The notes under the pieces are model-generated. The model ran no database searches and was not told where the DNA came from. It saw only the letters and a list, made by a program, of their open reading frames with translations. Position numbers and translations under genes: made by a program. From Chryseobacterium shigense (lineage in GTDB: Bacteria; Bacteroidota; Bacteroidia; Flavobacteriales; Weeksellaceae), in contig NZ_FTNY01000002.1 in the NCBI RefSeq assembly GCF_900156575.1, positions 434,001 to 498,000 on the forward strand: DNA of 64,000 nt, given 5' to 3'. Positions 9,025 to 18,199 of the stretch are shown here, piece after piece; position 1 is the first letter of the stretch; every line of letters starts with the position of its first letter.

Positions 9025-11286
9025 TTAAGCTTCAGATGAAGGATTTTGATTTTCCTTTGGAGCCTGATCAGCTGGTCTTCTATCCCCTTCTGGTCTGTCC
9101 TGTCTTTCTGGTCTTCTGTCACCTTGAGGTCTGTCTTGTCCTTCAGGTCTTGGTTTAGACTCAGGTCTTGCAGGTCTTGGCAACAAAACTTTTCTTGAAA
9201 GCTTCATTTTCTTACGGTCATCATAACCCATGAACTTCACTTCCACTTCGTCTCCTTCGTTGTAAGGTACTTTATCTAGGCGAGCCCATTCGATTTCAGA
9301 AATGTGAAGTAATCCTTCAGTTCCTTTTGCAATCGCTACAAAAGCTCCGAAATCCATTACTTTTACCACTTTTCCTTGATACACTTCCCCTACTACCGGT
9401 ACAAATGTAATCTCGTTGATTCTGGCGATTGCAGCATTGATCTTCTCTCTGCTTACCCCAGAAATCTCGATTCTTCCGATTTCTCCTACTTCTTCAATAG
9501 CAATAACAGTATCTGTATCTTTTTGAAGCTGCTGAATAATTTTTCCACCAGGTCCGATCACGGCACCGATGAAATCTTTAGAGATCTCAAGCATTACCAT
9601 TTTCGGAGCGTGAGGTTTCACGTCTTCTCTTGGTACTGCAATGGTTTCAGTGATTTTATTAAGGATATGTAATCTTCCGTCTTTAGCTTGTAAAAGCGCT
9701 TTCTCCATGATATCCATAGAAAGTCCCTGGATTTTGATATCCATCTGACAAGCGGTAATTCCGTCTGCTGTTCCGGTTACTTTAAAGTCCATATCTCCCA
9801 AGTGATCTTCATCTCCTAAGATATCAGAAAGAACCGTAAATTTTCCAGTCTTAACGTCTGTTACTAATCCCATTGCGATACCGGAAACAGGTTTTGTAAT
9901 CTGAATACCCGCATCCATCAACGCTAAAGTTCCTGCACAAACAGTGGCCATAGAAGATGAACCGTTGGATTCTAAAATATCAGAAACGATACGGATCGTA
10001 TAAGGGTTTTCTTCAGGAATCATATTTGCCAAAGCTCTCTGAGCCAGGTTTCCATGTCCTACTTCTCTTCTTGAAGTTCCTCTTAAAGGTCTTGCTTCAC
10101 CCGTTGAGAACGGCGGGAAGTTATAGTGTAAGAAGAATCTTTCGTCATAATTCACCATTACGCTGTCTACCATGTTCGCATCTTTCACTGAGCCTAGCGT
10201 TACCGCTGTTAAAGACTGAGTTTCACCTCTTGTGAAGATGGCAGAACCGTGAGCTCCCGGTAAATAATCTATTTCGCTCCAGATTGGACGAATGGTTTCA
10301 GGATCACGACCATCAAGACGGATTTTATCATTCAAAATCATCTGACGCATCGCTTCTTTCTCTACATCATGGAAATATACTTTAGCGAAAGGAGTTACTC
10401 TTTCTAATTCTTCAGCATTTTCAACATATTGCGATAAAAATTCAGCTAAAACAGCTTTGAATTTTTCACCTCTTTCTTCTTTTGCTGAAGGTTGCTTAGC
10501 AACTTCATATACTTTATCGTATGTTTCTTTCCACACTTTCTCACGGATCGCTTCATCGTGATTTTCGTGGCTGTATTCTCTTTTTGGGAATGATTTACCT
10601 ACTTTTTCAGCTAATCTTTCCTGAGCTTCAACTTGTTTTTTGATTTCTACGTGAGCAAACTGGATCGCTTCAAGCATTTCCTGCTCAGAAATTTCTTTCA
10701 TCTCTCCTTCTACCATTACGATAGAATCTTTAGTTGCTCCTACCATGATGTCAAGGTCGGCAATTTTAAGATCTGCATAATTAGGGTTCACAGAAAGTTC
10801 ACCGTTGATTCTTACCACTCTTACTTCAGACATTGGTCCGTTGAAAGGAATATCGGTAATAGCGATTGCTGCAGAAGCGGCAAGACCTGCCAAATCATCA
10901 GGAATCGACTGTCCGTCATAAGAAATTAATGAAATCATCACCTGAACTTCCGCATGGAAATCTTCAGGGAATAATGGTCTAAGAACTCTGTCTACCAAAC
11001 GCATCGTTAAGATCTCCTGATCCGATGGTCTCGCTTCTCTTCTAAAGAAATTTCCAGGAATTTTACCTCCTGCGTAAAATTTTTCTCTGTAATCTACAGT
11101 TAAGGGTAGGAAATCTACTCCTTCTTTTGCTTCTTTACTGGCTACCACCGTTGCTAAAAGCATGGTCCCACCTATTTTTACGACTACAGAACCATCAGCC
11201 TGTTTTGCTAATTTTCCTGTTTCAATTGTAATTTCTCTGCCGTCTGCAAGAGTAATCGTTTCTGTAATTGCTTGAGGTATACTCAT
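9025..11286 (-). CDS. pnp: Polyribonucleotide nucleotidyltransferase
   Basis: A 753-residue PNPase, the phosphorolytic 3'-5' exoribonuclease of the RNA degradosome. Order: first RNase PH core (residues about 10-145), all-helical linker, second RNase PH core with GGSTR-type residues replaced by FTRGETQSL and [10 protein letters not shown] domain with [15 protein letters not shown] (about 560-620) and S1 domain with [20 protein letters not shown] (about 630-700). The tail is an extra low-complexity segment of repeated [15 protein letters not shown] units, probably disordered and RNA-binding. It has its own terminator and a TATCTTTG box 70 bp upstream. Length is slightly above the usual 700-720 because of the tail. 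Confidence 0.97.
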   Translation of the reverse strand: MSIPQAITETITLADGREITIETGKLAKQADGSVVVKIGGTMLLATVVASKEAKEGVDFLPLTVDYREKFYAGGKIPGNFFRREARPSDQEILTMRLVDRVLRPLFPEDFHAEVQVMISLISYDGQSIPDDLAGLAASAAIAITDIPFNGPMSEVRVVRINGELSVNPNYADLKIADLDIMVGATKDSIVMVEGEMKEISEQEMLEAIQFAHVEIKKQVEAQERLAEKVGKSFPKREYSHENHDEAIREKVWKETYDKVYEVAKQPSAKEERGEKFKAVLAEFLSQYVENAEELERVTPFAKVYFHDVEKEAMRQMILNDKIRLDGRDPETIRPIWSEIDYLPGAHGSAIFTRGETQSLTAVTLGSVKDANMVDSVMVNYDERFFLHYNFPPFSTGEARPLRGTSRREVGHGNLAQRALANMIPEENPYTIRIVSDILESNGSSSMATVCAGTLALMDAGIQITKPVSGIAMGLVTDVKTGKFTVLSDILGDEDHLGDMDFKVTGTADGITACQMDIKIQGLSMDIMEKALLQAKDGRLHILNKITETIAVPREDVKPHAPKMVMLEISKDFIGAVIGPGGKIIQQLQKDTDTVIAIEEVGEIGRIEISGVSREKINAAIARINEITFVPVVGEVYQGKVVKVMDFGAFVAIAKGTEGLLHISEIEWARLDKVPYNEGDEVEVKFMGYDDRKKMKLSRKVLLPRPARPESKPRPEGQDRPQGDRRPERQDRPEGDRRPADQAPKENQNPSSEA

Positions 11287-11354
11287 AAATTGTTTTGTGT
11301 TGCACTCCGTATTGAGTGCTTTAATTATTGATAGTTCGTCTAAATTTTCGTTTG

Positions 11355-11362
11355 CAAAGATA
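11355..11362 (-). promoter_or_regulatory. -7 box for pnp
   Basis: Minus-strand TATCTTTG matches TAnnTTTG, 69 bp before the pnp start. A clear -33 TTG at the right spacing was not found. Confidence 0.5.
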
Positions 11363-11624
11363 ACGTATAATAATGAGATATTAAATTTTCAATCTCAGAA
11401 ATAGTATGCGGGATTATAAGATTTTATCCTCCTATTTTATCAATGAAGTAAGAATTACTTACGAAATGTTCAACTTATTCATCATATTTCATCAATAAAA
11501 AGATTTTTTCCAAAGAAAATTCATCAAAGAATCCGACCATTTTCGTATTATTGTCTCAAAAAAAGTAAATACTATTTTTATCTTCGCAAAGACAATCTGT
11601 TTACAGAAAAAAACACCTGAAAAG

Positions 11625-11656
11625 TTGCAGAAAAACAGGCTACTGCCTTATATTTG
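11625..11656 (+). promoter_or_regulatory. Promoter of sugar MFS gene
   Basis: TTG at 11625-11627 and TATATTTG at 11649-11656, spacer 21 bp, about 75 bp before the MFS start. The rest of the 444-bp gap between pnp and this gene holds no ORF. Confidence 0.6.
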
Positions 11657-11730
11657 CCACGCTTCTCAAAATATATATGCAGCAGACGAAACCAACTGAA
11701 AGAGCTTAACAATTCTTTTCAAATAAATAA

Positions 11731-13158
11731 ATGTTTATGATCAATAAAGAAGTAAAAACACAGAGCAGAAATTATACGATCCCGTTAATCACGATCACAC
11801 TGCTCTTTTTTATGTGGGGATTTATCACCTGTATGAATGATATCCTGATCCCTTATCTGAAACAGCTTTTCAAACTCACCTTTTTCGAATCCATGCTGGT
11901 ACAGTTCTGTTTTTTCGGAGCGTATTTTATCGGTTCACTGATTTATTTCCTGATTTCTATTACCAAAGGAGATCCTATTAATAAAGCGGGCTACAAAAAA
12001 GGAATTATGTTCGGTATATTTCTCGCGGCCTTTGGCTGTATTTTATTTTATCCGGCAGCAACTTTTTCTTATTATCCTTTATTTCTGGGGGCCTTGTTTA
12101 TTCTAGGGCTTGGTTTTACAGTACTGCAGATCACTGCAAATGCTTATGTTTCCTTACTTGGAAGCGAAGAATCAGCGTCCAGCCGTCTGAATATGACGCA
12201 GGCTTTCAACGCCTTCGGAACAACGATTGCACCGGTATTGGGAGGACATTTGATTTTTGAATTTTTCTCAGCTCCGGACGGTTCTTTCAGCGCAGTAGCT
12301 ACCAGAATCCCTTATTTGATTTTTGCAGGAATTCTTTTATTGGTTGCTTTACTGATTTCACGAGTAAAACTTCCTTCTTTCCAGACCCAGGAAGAAGAAA
12401 TTGTGAAAGGTTGGGGTGCCCTTAAGTTCAGTCATCTTAAATTTGGTGTTTTTGCCATGTTCTGTTATGTAGGTGGAGAAGTAGCGGTAGGAAGCTTTAT
12501 TATCAGCTTTTTGGAGCAGCCTCAGATCATGGGTTTTAATGAAATCATCAGTAAAAATTATCTTTCGCTCTATTGGGGAGGTGCGATGATCGGACGTTTT
12601 CTTGGGGCTATTTCTTTAAACCAGTCGTTAAGTCAAAGCAAAAAAGCTATATACATGCTGGGGGCAGCCGCCGCCGTTTTCCTTGTCATTTTCAGTATTG
12701 TAGACCTGACCTTTTCACAGATCAGCTTTTTCTTAGTATTCATCGCACTTAATTTTGTAGCATTCTTTATCGGTAAATCAGCTCCGGCAAGAACATTGTC
12801 TATTTTTGCAGCAGTGAATGTGGTGCTTCTTATCTCCGCGATGGTGAATCATGGTGAGCTGGCGATGTACAGTATTTTAGGAATTGGGATCTTTAACTCT
12901 ATTATGTTCTCCAATATCTATACGTTGGCGATTTCCGGTTTGGGTAAATATACCAGCCAGGGATCTTCATTAGTGGTGATGGCCATTCTGGGAGGTGCTA
13001 TCGTTCCTATTTTCCAGGGCTATCTTGCCGATCAGTTCGGGGTACAGCATTCATTTATTATTCCTGTATTCTGCTATCTGGTGATCCTGATTTTCGGAGC
13101 GTATTGCACCAAATACTTAGGACATGTGGAAAGCACTGAAGCCAAATCCGGACATTAA
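11731..13158 (+). CDS. Sugar MFS transporter, FucP/GluP family
   Basis: A 475-residue membrane protein with twelve predicted helices. The N-terminal LLFFMWGFITCMNDILIPYL and FFGAYFIGS segments are diagnostic of the fucose/glucose/galactose:H+ symporter group (FucP, GluP, NagP); the conserved acidic and asparagine residues in the first helices are present. A second FucP-type protein is encoded at 23981-25327 in the mannitol locus, but this one stands alone between pnp and a DUF4260 gene with its own promoter and terminator. Substrate is probably a hexose or N-acetylhexosamine; which one cannot be read from the sequence. Confidence 0.88.
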   Translation: MFMINKEVKTQSRNYTIPLITITLLFFMWGFITCMNDILIPYLKQLFKLTFFESMLVQFCFFGAYFIGSLIYFLISITKGDPINKAGYKKGIMFGIFLAAFGCILFYPAATFSYYPLFLGALFILGLGFTVLQITANAYVSLLGSEESASSRLNMTQAFNAFGTTIAPVLGGHLIFEFFSAPDGSFSAVATRIPYLIFAGILLLVALLISRVKLPSFQTQEEEIVKGWGALKFSHLKFGVFAMFCYVGGEVAVGSFIISFLEQPQIMGFNEIISKNYLSLYWGGAMIGRFLGAISLNQSLSQSKKAIYMLGAAAAVFLVIFSIVDLTFSQISFFLVFIALNFVAFFIGKSAPARTLSIFAAVNVVLLISAMVNHGELAMYSILGIGIFNSIMFSNIYTLAISGLGKYTSQGSSLVVMAILGGAIVPIFQGYLADQFGVQHSFIIPVFCYLVILIFGAYCTKYLGHVESTEAKSGH

Positions 13159-13263
13159 AACCGGCTAGTGAAGGATTGTAAATTAATTGGCAGTGGTGAG
13201 TTTTACTGACGAGCAAAATTGATCATTCACATTCAAATAATACATTATTTTAAACAATACTAT

Positions 13264-13305
13264 AAAAGTGAGATGTTTTTTAGAAACGTCTCACTTTTGT
13301 TTTTA
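13264..13305 (+). terminator. Terminator of MFS gene
   Basis: AAAAGTGAGA stem (13264-13273) pairs with TCTCACTTTT (13289-13298) followed by a T-rich tract. Confidence 0.75.
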
Positions 13306-13372
13306 AGTCTGACTTAAGATGTAACTTTTACAAGGAATAAAGCACTAATCTGGTAATGACTATCTTTTGATT

Positions 13373-13732
13373 ATGAAGTTTCAGCTAAAGCTAGAGTATT
13401 TTACCTTTTGGGTATTGGGAATGTTTGCTTTTGAGCGGACTGGACTTTCGTGGTGGTGGTTTGCCGCCTTATTTTTTGCCCCTGATATTTCCATGCTGGG
13501 ATATGCTGTGAACAGTAAAACCGGAGCATTTTTCTATAATCTGTTTCACCATCTGGGATTGGCGATCCTTATATATATTAGCGGAGCTGCCCTTCATTTA
13601 CCGTATGTGCAGATGATCGGAGCTATCTTGTTCTCCCACTCTTCATTTGACCGGATTTTAGGCTACGGACTGAAATACCCGGACAGCTTTCAGAATACTC
13701 ATTTGGGGAAAATTGGAAAAGACAAGAATTAG
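13373..13732 (+). CDS. DUF4260 family membrane protein
   Basis: A 119-residue protein with three or four hydrophobic segments; the sequence FFAPDISMLGYAVNSKTGA and the end HSSFDRILGYGLKYPDSFQN match DUF4260, a small membrane family of unknown role. The ATG at 13373 is preferred over a TTG two codons upstream. It is followed after 5 bp by a hairpin shared with the convergent rpsO gene. Confidence 0.85.
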   Translation: MKFQLKLEYFTFWVLGMFAFERTGLSWWWFAALFFAPDISMLGYAVNSKTGAFFYNLFHHLGLAILIYISGAALHLPYVQMIGAILFSHSSFDRILGYGLKYPDSFQNTHLGKIGKDKN

Positions 13733-13737
13733 GGATA

Positions 13738-13768
13738 AAAAAAAGCAACCTCTTTCGAGATTGCTTTT
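13738..13768. terminator. Bidirectional terminator between DUF4260 gene and rpsO
   Basis: AAAAGCAACCTC and GAGATTGCTTTT (13741-13768) form a stem with a TTTC loop; A run on the left and T run on the right serve both strands. Confidence 0.8.
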
Positions 13769-13788
13769 ATTTTGAAAATCTTTGTAGA

Positions 13789-14058
13789 TTATTTTCTTAA
13801 ACCTAATTCAGCAATAATTGCTCTATATCTTGCGATATCTTTGTTTTTAAGGTAATCTAGTAAACTTTTTCTCTTACCTACCAATTTCACTAGAGATCTC
13901 TCTGTGTTGAAATCGTGACGGTTAGCCTTTAAATGCTGAGATAAGTGATTGATTCTGAAAGTGAAAAGAGCTACTTGTCCTTCAGCACTTCCTGTGTCCG
14001 TTGCAGATTTTCCGTGTTTTGAGAAAATTTCCTGCTTTTTTTCTGTTGTTAAGTACAT
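13789..14058 (-). CDS. rpsO: 30S ribosomal protein S15
   Basis: Exactly the usual 89 residues. It has the S15 core: GSAEGQVALFTFRINHLSQH, the KDFNTERSLVKLVGKR-like region (here HDFNTERSLVKLVGKRKSLL) and the RYRAIIAELGLRK end. S15 binds the central domain of 16S rRNA early in 30S assembly. It has its own -7 box (TAATTTTG at 14095-14102, minus strand) and terminator, so it is monocistronic here, not next to pnp as in many bacteria (pnp lies 2.5 kb away, same strand). Confidence 0.97.
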   Translation of the reverse strand: MYLTTEKKQEIFSKHGKSATDTGSAEGQVALFTFRINHLSQHLKANRHDFNTERSLVKLVGKRKSLLDYLKNKDIARYRAIIAELGLRK

Positions 14059-14094
14059 TCCAATATTTGTTTAATGATTATTATGTAACGGCTG

Positions 14095-14102
14095 CAAAAT
14101 TA
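14095..14102 (-). promoter_or_regulatory. -7 box for rpsO
   Basis: Minus-strand TAATTTTG (TAnnTTTG) 36 bp before the rpsO start. Confidence 0.5.
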
Positions 14103-14185
14103 CAACTATTTTTTTATTCAGCAAAACATTATTGATTTCATGTATCAAATTTGATAGAAAAAAATGTTAAAAATTTCTTAATAAA

Positions 14186-14219
14186 TTGTATGTCATCCAA
14201 CGAAAAGGCAGTAATTTTG
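14186..14219 (+). promoter_or_regulatory. Promoter for exported hypothetical protein
   Basis: TTG at 14186-14188 and TAATTTTG at 14212-14219, spacer 23 bp. The predicted transcript starts near 14225, which fixes the start codon at 14234 and rules out the TTG at 14186. Confidence 0.6.
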
Positions 14220-14233
14220 CATACGAATTACAA

Positions 14234-14785
14234 ATGAGAAAAATTATACTCTTTACAGCACTCAGTTCTTTTTTACTGATCGGTGTTATTTCAGTGAAAG
14301 CACAGAAAAATGCAGATAATAAAGTAAAAAAAATCCTATACTTCAATCCCGAGGTAGAACCTGATATTGAAGAAATTAAAGAACCTACCCATCACGCTTT
14401 CTTCAGCGCTGTTTCCGATAATTTCAGCGGAAGAAGAAATAAAATGCTCAGAGCCGAGGTTCAGATCCCTTTCGACAGCGTAGAAAAACAAACGATCACC
14501 GACTACTGCGTCAATAATGATGCAGATTTTGCCATTGTTCCTAAAGTAAGGTATTTTAAGGTAGGTATTGGTAAATATGTTTTTTCCAATCAGGTCGTGG
14601 TGAGTATGAAACTTTTCGATGCGGGAGGAAATCTGGTTACTGAAACAGATTATGACACGTACAAAAAAAATATGCGACTCCTGGGCTCTACCGAAAACTC
14701 CATAAAGATTGGTACCGATGGTGCTATAAAAGGTATTCTGAAAAAACTACGGAAACTTAAACATTCAGAAGGAGCAGAGCTTTAG
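14234..14785 (+). CDS. Exported hypothetical protein (183 aa)
   Basis: The start at 14234 gives a clear signal peptide (MRKIILFTALSSFLLIG...KAQ) with likely cleavage after SVKAQ. The mature part of about 160 residues has the conserved-looking stretches YFNPEVEPDIEE, FSAVSDNF, VNNDADFAIVPKVRYFKVG and KLFDAGGNLV, and a lysine-rich end. Homologues in this genus are sometimes labelled pyruvate decarboxylase, but nothing in the sequence supports an enzyme of that type. Probably a periplasmic or surface protein of unknown role. It precedes the 100-bp tandem repeat region. Confidence 0.8.
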   Translation: MRKIILFTALSSFLLIGVISVKAQKNADNKVKKILYFNPEVEPDIEEIKEPTHHAFFSAVSDNFSGRRNKMLRAEVQIPFDSVEKQTITDYCVNNDADFAIVPKVRYFKVGIGKYVFSNQVVVSMKLFDAGGNLVTETDYDTYKKNMRLLGSTENSIKIGTDGAIKGILKKLRKLKHSEGAEL

Positions 14786-14796
14786 AGGTGAAAAGT

Positions 14797-15205
14797 GAAT
14801 TTTGCTTTGCAAGTTAATGCTCAATTTTGAGCGATGGTAAAAATTGTCTTTGACGATTCACAAACACCCAACATTCTTTGAATGTGAATGGTCAATTCTG
14901 CTTCGCAGGGCAATCGTCAATTTTGGGCAATGGTAAAATTCACCTTTGACGATTCACAATTATTCAACATTCTTTGAATGTGAATGGTCAATTCTACTTC
15001 GCAGGGCAATCGTCAATTTTGGACGATGGTAAAATTAACCTTTGACGATTCACTATTCACAATTGTTCCCTTTTTAAACGCGAAATGTCAATTCTGCTGC
15101 GCAGGGCAATCGTCAATTTTGGACGATGGTAAAATTAACCTTTGACGATTCACTATTCACAATTGTTCCCTTTTTAAACGCGAAATGTCAATTCTGCTGC
15201 GCAGG
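14797..15205 (+). repeat. Tandem repeat array, about 100-bp unit
   Basis: Four full units and a partial fifth, beginning near 14797, 14892, 14988, 15088 and 15188 (periods 95, 96, 100, 100). The last two are identical: 15001-15100 equals 15101-15200. Each unit contains small inverted repeats (CTGC-TTC-GCAG or CTGCTGCGCAG; ATCGTC...GACGAT), so each could fold. No ORF runs through it. It fills most of the 545-bp gap before the bacteriocin-like genes. Confidence 0.9.
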
Positions 15206-15269
15206 AAAATCTCCTCATAAAACTAAAAAACATCCAAACACCCTGATTACTAGATAAATATTTTCACCA

Positions 15270-15304
15270 TTTGATGAATAATTAAATATTTTTTACTATT
15301 TTAG
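15270..15304 (+). promoter_or_regulatory. Possible promoter of the small-peptide cluster
   Basis: TTTG at 15270-15273 and TATTTTAG at 15297-15304 (one mismatch to TAnnTTTG), spacer 23 bp, 27 bp before the first peptide gene. Confidence 0.4.
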
Positions 15305-15330
15305 TTCAACAAATTAAAAATTTATACAGT

Positions 15331-15474
15331 ATGAAAAATTTAAAAAAACTCAACAGAGAACAGCAGAAACAAATTAATGGAGGCGCTATTAACAAATGCG
15401 GCCCAACAAGACCTTGTAGTATTGGATGGTGCTGCGATGGCGCTTGCAAAGAATATGCCTGCATTGAATTTTAA
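15331..15474 (+). CDS. Bacteriocin-like cysteine-rich precursor 1 (47 aa)
   Basis: A 47-residue precursor with a charged leader MKNLKKLNREQQKQINGG ending in a double glycine, the typical cut site of C39-peptidase ABC exporters, then a 29-residue core with six cysteines spaced C-x5-C-x4-CC-x3-C-x4-C. That pattern is the C-C-CC-C-C framework of inhibitor-cystine-knot (knottin) peptides. First of three tandem genes (gaps 29 and 11 bp) sharing the leader, so an operon of paralogues. Short leader-plus-core proteins annotated bacteriocin-like are known from Chryseobacterium, with no proven activity. No exporter or modifying enzyme is nearby. Too short for routine gene calling. Confidence 0.85.
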   Translation: MKNLKKLNREQQKQINGGAINKCGPTRPCSIGWCCDGACKEYACIEF

Positions 15475-15503
15475 TCTTTTATGTAATGATCTAAATTATT
15501 AAT

Positions 15504-15644
15504 ATGAATACATTGAAAAAACTCAACAGAGATCAGCAAAGACAAATCAATGGTGGAGGTATTGACAAATGCAGTGCAACCAAACCATGCTTTATAGGTT
15601 TTTGCTGTAGAGGCCTTTGTATGGAATATGATTGTATTGATTAA
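15504..15644 (+). CDS. Bacteriocin-like cysteine-rich precursor 2 (46 aa)
   Basis: The second paralogue: leader MNTLKKLNRDQQRQINGG, then a 28-residue core with exactly the same cysteine spacing as precursor 1 (C-x5-C-x4-CC-x3-C-x4-C), while the residues between cysteines differ. Conserved cysteines and leader with variable loops suggest selection for a disulfide scaffold. It lies 29 bp after precursor 1 and 11 bp before precursor 3. Confidence 0.85.
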   Translation: MNTLKKLNRDQQRQINGGGIDKCSATKPCFIGFCCRGLCMEYDCID

Positions 15645-15655
15645 AATTAGTTAAT

Positions 15656-15829
15656 ATGAAAAATCTAAAGAAACTCAACAGAAAACAAAAGCAGGAAATC
15701 CAGGGTGCCGGTATGGTAAAAAAGTGCCAGATCCACAATCAGTGCGGATTTCAGGAGTGCTGCGACGGAGGAATGTGCATGCCTTCACTCTACTACCCTT
15801 TATGCGGACCTATTCTTGAAATAACATAG
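15656..15829 (+). CDS. Bacteriocin-like cysteine-rich precursor 3 (57 aa)
   Basis: The third paralogue, longer and more diverged: leader MKNLKKLNRKQKQEIQGAG, with GA in place of GG at the expected cut site, and core cysteines C-x5-C-x4-CC-x4-C-x8-C, so the framework is kept but the last loop is longer (MPSLYYPL). The core ends in the hydrophobic GPILEIT. A strong terminator follows 30 bp after the stop, closing the operon. Confidence 0.82.
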   Translation: MKNLKKLNRKQKQEIQGAGMVKKCQIHNQCGFQECCDGGMCMPSLYYPLCGPILEIT

Positions 15830-15858
15830 GTATTTATGCTTTAAAATTTAATTTTTTG

Positions 15859-15885
15859 ACATCTGCTCCGGCAGATGTTTTTTTA
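15859..15885 (+). terminator. Terminator of the small-peptide operon
   Basis: ACATCTGC (15859-15866), loop TCCG, GCAGATGT (15871-15878), then a run of T. Confidence 0.85.
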
Positions 15886-15930
15886 TGTTGCAAAGGGCGC
15901 TCAATTCTACTTTATACTTTAATTAATCCT

Positions 15931-15978
15931 TAATTTTGCCCGTTTCTTTTTTAGTCTTAAAATTTTGAATTATTTTTG
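15931..15978 (+). promoter_or_regulatory. Two -7 boxes in front of mgtE
   Basis: TAATTTTG (15931-15938) and TATTTTTG (15971-15978) both match TAnnTTTG. The second overlaps the first possible start codon of mgtE, so it matters for choosing the start. Confidence 0.4.
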
Positions 15979-17322
15979 CATATCCAAAAAATTCACGCTT
16001 TGAATTCCAGAGACGAACTTATCTTCAATCCCGCCGACATTGCCGAAACTCTTAGCAGCCTTCCTGCTGATGAGAGGCTTCTTGCGTTTTTGAAGGTTCC
16101 AAAAGAATACAAAGCTGACGTTTTCTCTCACCTTGATCCTGATTTCCAGGAAGATACCATCCGAAGCATTGGAAGTGAAGAGGTTTCTGAGATCCTGAAC
16201 GGGATGACTCCGGATGACAGAACTGCTCTTTTCGAAGATTTTCCGGATGAACTGATCAAGTATTCTATTAATCATCTTAATCCACAGGAAAGAAGAATTG
16301 CTCTGAAGCTTCTGGGCTACGATTCAGACTCTATTGCCCGTCTGATGACCCCTTACTACATCCAGATCCGTAAAGAATGGACCGTAAAAAGATGTCTTCA
16401 GCAGATCAAAAAGGTCGGGAAAAGAGTGGAAACCATGAATCATCTTTACGTAGTGGATGAAAGAAACCGTCTGATTGACGATATCGCTTTAGGAAGCCTT
16501 CTTTTGGCTGAAGAAGATACTCTGATCTCAGATATGACAGACAATCATTTTGTCGCAATCATGACCACCACTTCAAAGGAAGATGCAGTAACCTATTTTG
16601 AAAAATATGACAGAACTGCTCTTCCCATCATTACTGAAGCGGGTGTTCTTGTAGGCATTGTGACCATTGATGATATCCTGGACCAGATCGAACAGCAAAA
16701 CACAGAAGATATTCAGAAATTCGGAGGTCTTGAAGCTCTTGATGATCCTTACACGCAGACTTCTCTTTTGGAAATGGTGAAAAAAAGAGGGACATGGCTG
16801 ATCATTCTGTTTTTCTCTGAAATGCTTACTGCTTCTGCGATGGGTTATTTTGAGGATGAAATTCAAAAGGCTGTAGTTCTTGCCCTTTTTGTACCTCTTA
16901 TTATTTCCAGTGGAGGAAACTCAGGTTCTCAGGCTGCCACGCTTATTATCCGTGCGATGGCTCTTCAGGAAATCGGTCTTAAAGACTGGTGGTATGTCAT
17001 GAAAAAAGAGATTTTCACCGGTTTAGCACTTGGGAGTATTCTGGGCGTCATCGGCTTTTTAAGGATCATGGTATGGCATGAGGCAGGATTCTTCAATTAT
17101 GGAATGTACTGGCCTTATGTAGGTTTAAGCGTAGGGGTTTCTTTGGTTATGATCGTTCTTTGGGGAACGCTTTCAGGCTCTATGGTTCCATTTATTCTGA
17201 AAAGACTAAACCTGGACCCTGCTACTTCTTCTGCTCCCTTTGTAGCCACTCTGGTAGACGTTACCGGTCTTATTATTTATTTTTCCGTAGCCGGACTTTT
17301 CTTAACAGGAAAACTTTTGTAA
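15976..17322 (+). CDS. mgtE: Magnesium transporter MgtE
   Basis: A 448-residue Mg2+ channel. Order: N-terminal helical MgtE_N domain (residues about 15-125, [18 protein letters not shown]), two CBS domains (about 130-255, ending [12 protein letters not shown]), a plug helix, then five membrane helices with [18 protein letters not shown] and [16 protein letters not shown] lining the pore. No ATG exists near the N-terminus: candidates are TTG at 15976 and TTG at 16000 (LNSRDEL). Because 15976 overlaps a TATTTTTG box, 16000 may be the true start. The BtuF-like gene follows after 22 bp on the same strand. Confidence 0.92.
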   Translation: MHIQKIHALNSRDELIFNPADIAETLSSLPADERLLAFLKVPKEYKADVFSHLDPDFQEDTIRSIGSEEVSEILNGMTPDDRTALFEDFPDELIKYSINHLNPQERRIALKLLGYDSDSIARLMTPYYIQIRKEWTVKRCLQQIKKVGKRVETMNHLYVVDERNRLIDDIALGSLLLAEEDTLISDMTDNHFVAIMTTTSKEDAVTYFEKYDRTALPIITEAGVLVGIVTIDDILDQIEQQNTEDIQKFGGLEALDDPYTQTSLLEMVKKRGTWLIILFFSEMLTASAMGYFEDEIQKAVVLALFVPLIISSGGNSGSQAATLIIRAMALQEIGLKDWWYVMKKEIFTGLALGSILGVIGFLRIMVWHEAGFFNYGMYWPYVGLSVGVSLVMIVLWGTLSGSMVPFILKRLNLDPATSSAPFVATLVDVTGLIIYFSVAGLFLTGKLL

Positions 17323-17344
17323 TTTAGGCAGACAAAGTCTGAAT

Positions 17345-18082
17345 ATGAAAGTTGTTTCTCTAGTACCCTCTATTACGGAGGCATTATTTGATCTTGGCCT
17401 TACTGAACATGAAGTCATTGGCAGAACAAAATTCTGTATCCACCCTGAACACAAAATAAAAAATGTACCGGTGATCGGCGGCACAAAAAATATCAATATT
17501 GATAAGATTAAAGCTTTACAGCCGGATATGATCCTGGCCAACAAAGAAGAAAATATCAAAGAACAGGTAGAAGCATTAATGGCCGATTTTAAGGTCCTGG
17601 TAACTAATGTAGAGAATATTGAAGATAATTACTACCTTCTTAAAACACTCGGAAATATCTTCAATAAAGAGGAAAAAGCCCAACAGTTTAACCTTAAAAT
17701 CTACGATGTTTTACAACAGGCTCAACTTGATTTCCCGGTAAAAGCAGCGTACCTCATCTGGAAAAATCCTTACATGACGATCGGTTCCGATACTTTCATT
17801 CATAAAATCCTGGCTGAAATAGGCTTTGAAAATATTTTTAAGGATCAAACACGTTATCCTGAAATCCAAATGGAAGACCTGGCCGATGCGGAAGTCATTA
17901 TGCTTTGTTCTGAACCTTTCCCCTTCAAAGAAAAACATATAGAGGAAATGAAGGCTTTCTATCCTGATAAGAAAATCATGATTGTAGACGGAGAGGCATT
18001 TTCCTGGTATGGAACGCACATTGCGAAGTGCGAAAATTACTTTAAAGAATTACTGGATGAAATTCACGCGATGCAACGCTGA
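17345..18082 (+). CDS. BtuF-like substrate-binding protein without signal peptide
   Basis: A 245-residue protein of the helical-backbone metal receptor group (BtuF/FecB-like): MKVVSLVPSITEALFDLGL, VIGRTKFCIHP, VPVIGGTKNINIDKIKALQPDMI, a central helix and C-terminal lobe with IWKNPYMTIGSDTFIHKIL. These normally bind cobalamin or iron chelates for an ABC importer, but here there is no signal peptide and no permease nearby, so it is probably cytosolic. Its position 22 bp after mgtE suggests cotranscription. Binding target unknown. Confidence 0.8.
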   Translation: MKVVSLVPSITEALFDLGLTEHEVIGRTKFCIHPEHKIKNVPVIGGTKNINIDKIKALQPDMILANKEENIKEQVEALMADFKVLVTNVENIEDNYYLLKTLGNIFNKEEKAQQFNLKIYDVLQQAQLDFPVKAAYLIWKNPYMTIGSDTFIHKILAEIGFENIFKDQTRYPEIQMEDLADAEVIMLCSEPFPFKEKHIEEMKAFYPDKKIMIVDGEAFSWYGTHIAKCENYFKELLDEIHAMQR

Positions 18083-18199
18083 TTCCTCAACCACAAAAGT
18101 TCTTTTGACACTTCACTTATTTTAAGTTTAAAAGCTTTTTGAAAAGAAGATCACTTAAGTTGTATGAAAATCAAAGATGTTCATCATGACAAAAATTCG

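Noticed and set aside
8791..9158. Plus-strand ORFs between the M1 fusion and pnp
   Set aside because: They run through the pnp terminator and the 3' end of pnp and have no protein-like composition.
14797..15205. CRISPR array
   Set aside because: The repeat is about 100 bp long and directly tandem without unique spacers, and no cas genes occur in the window.
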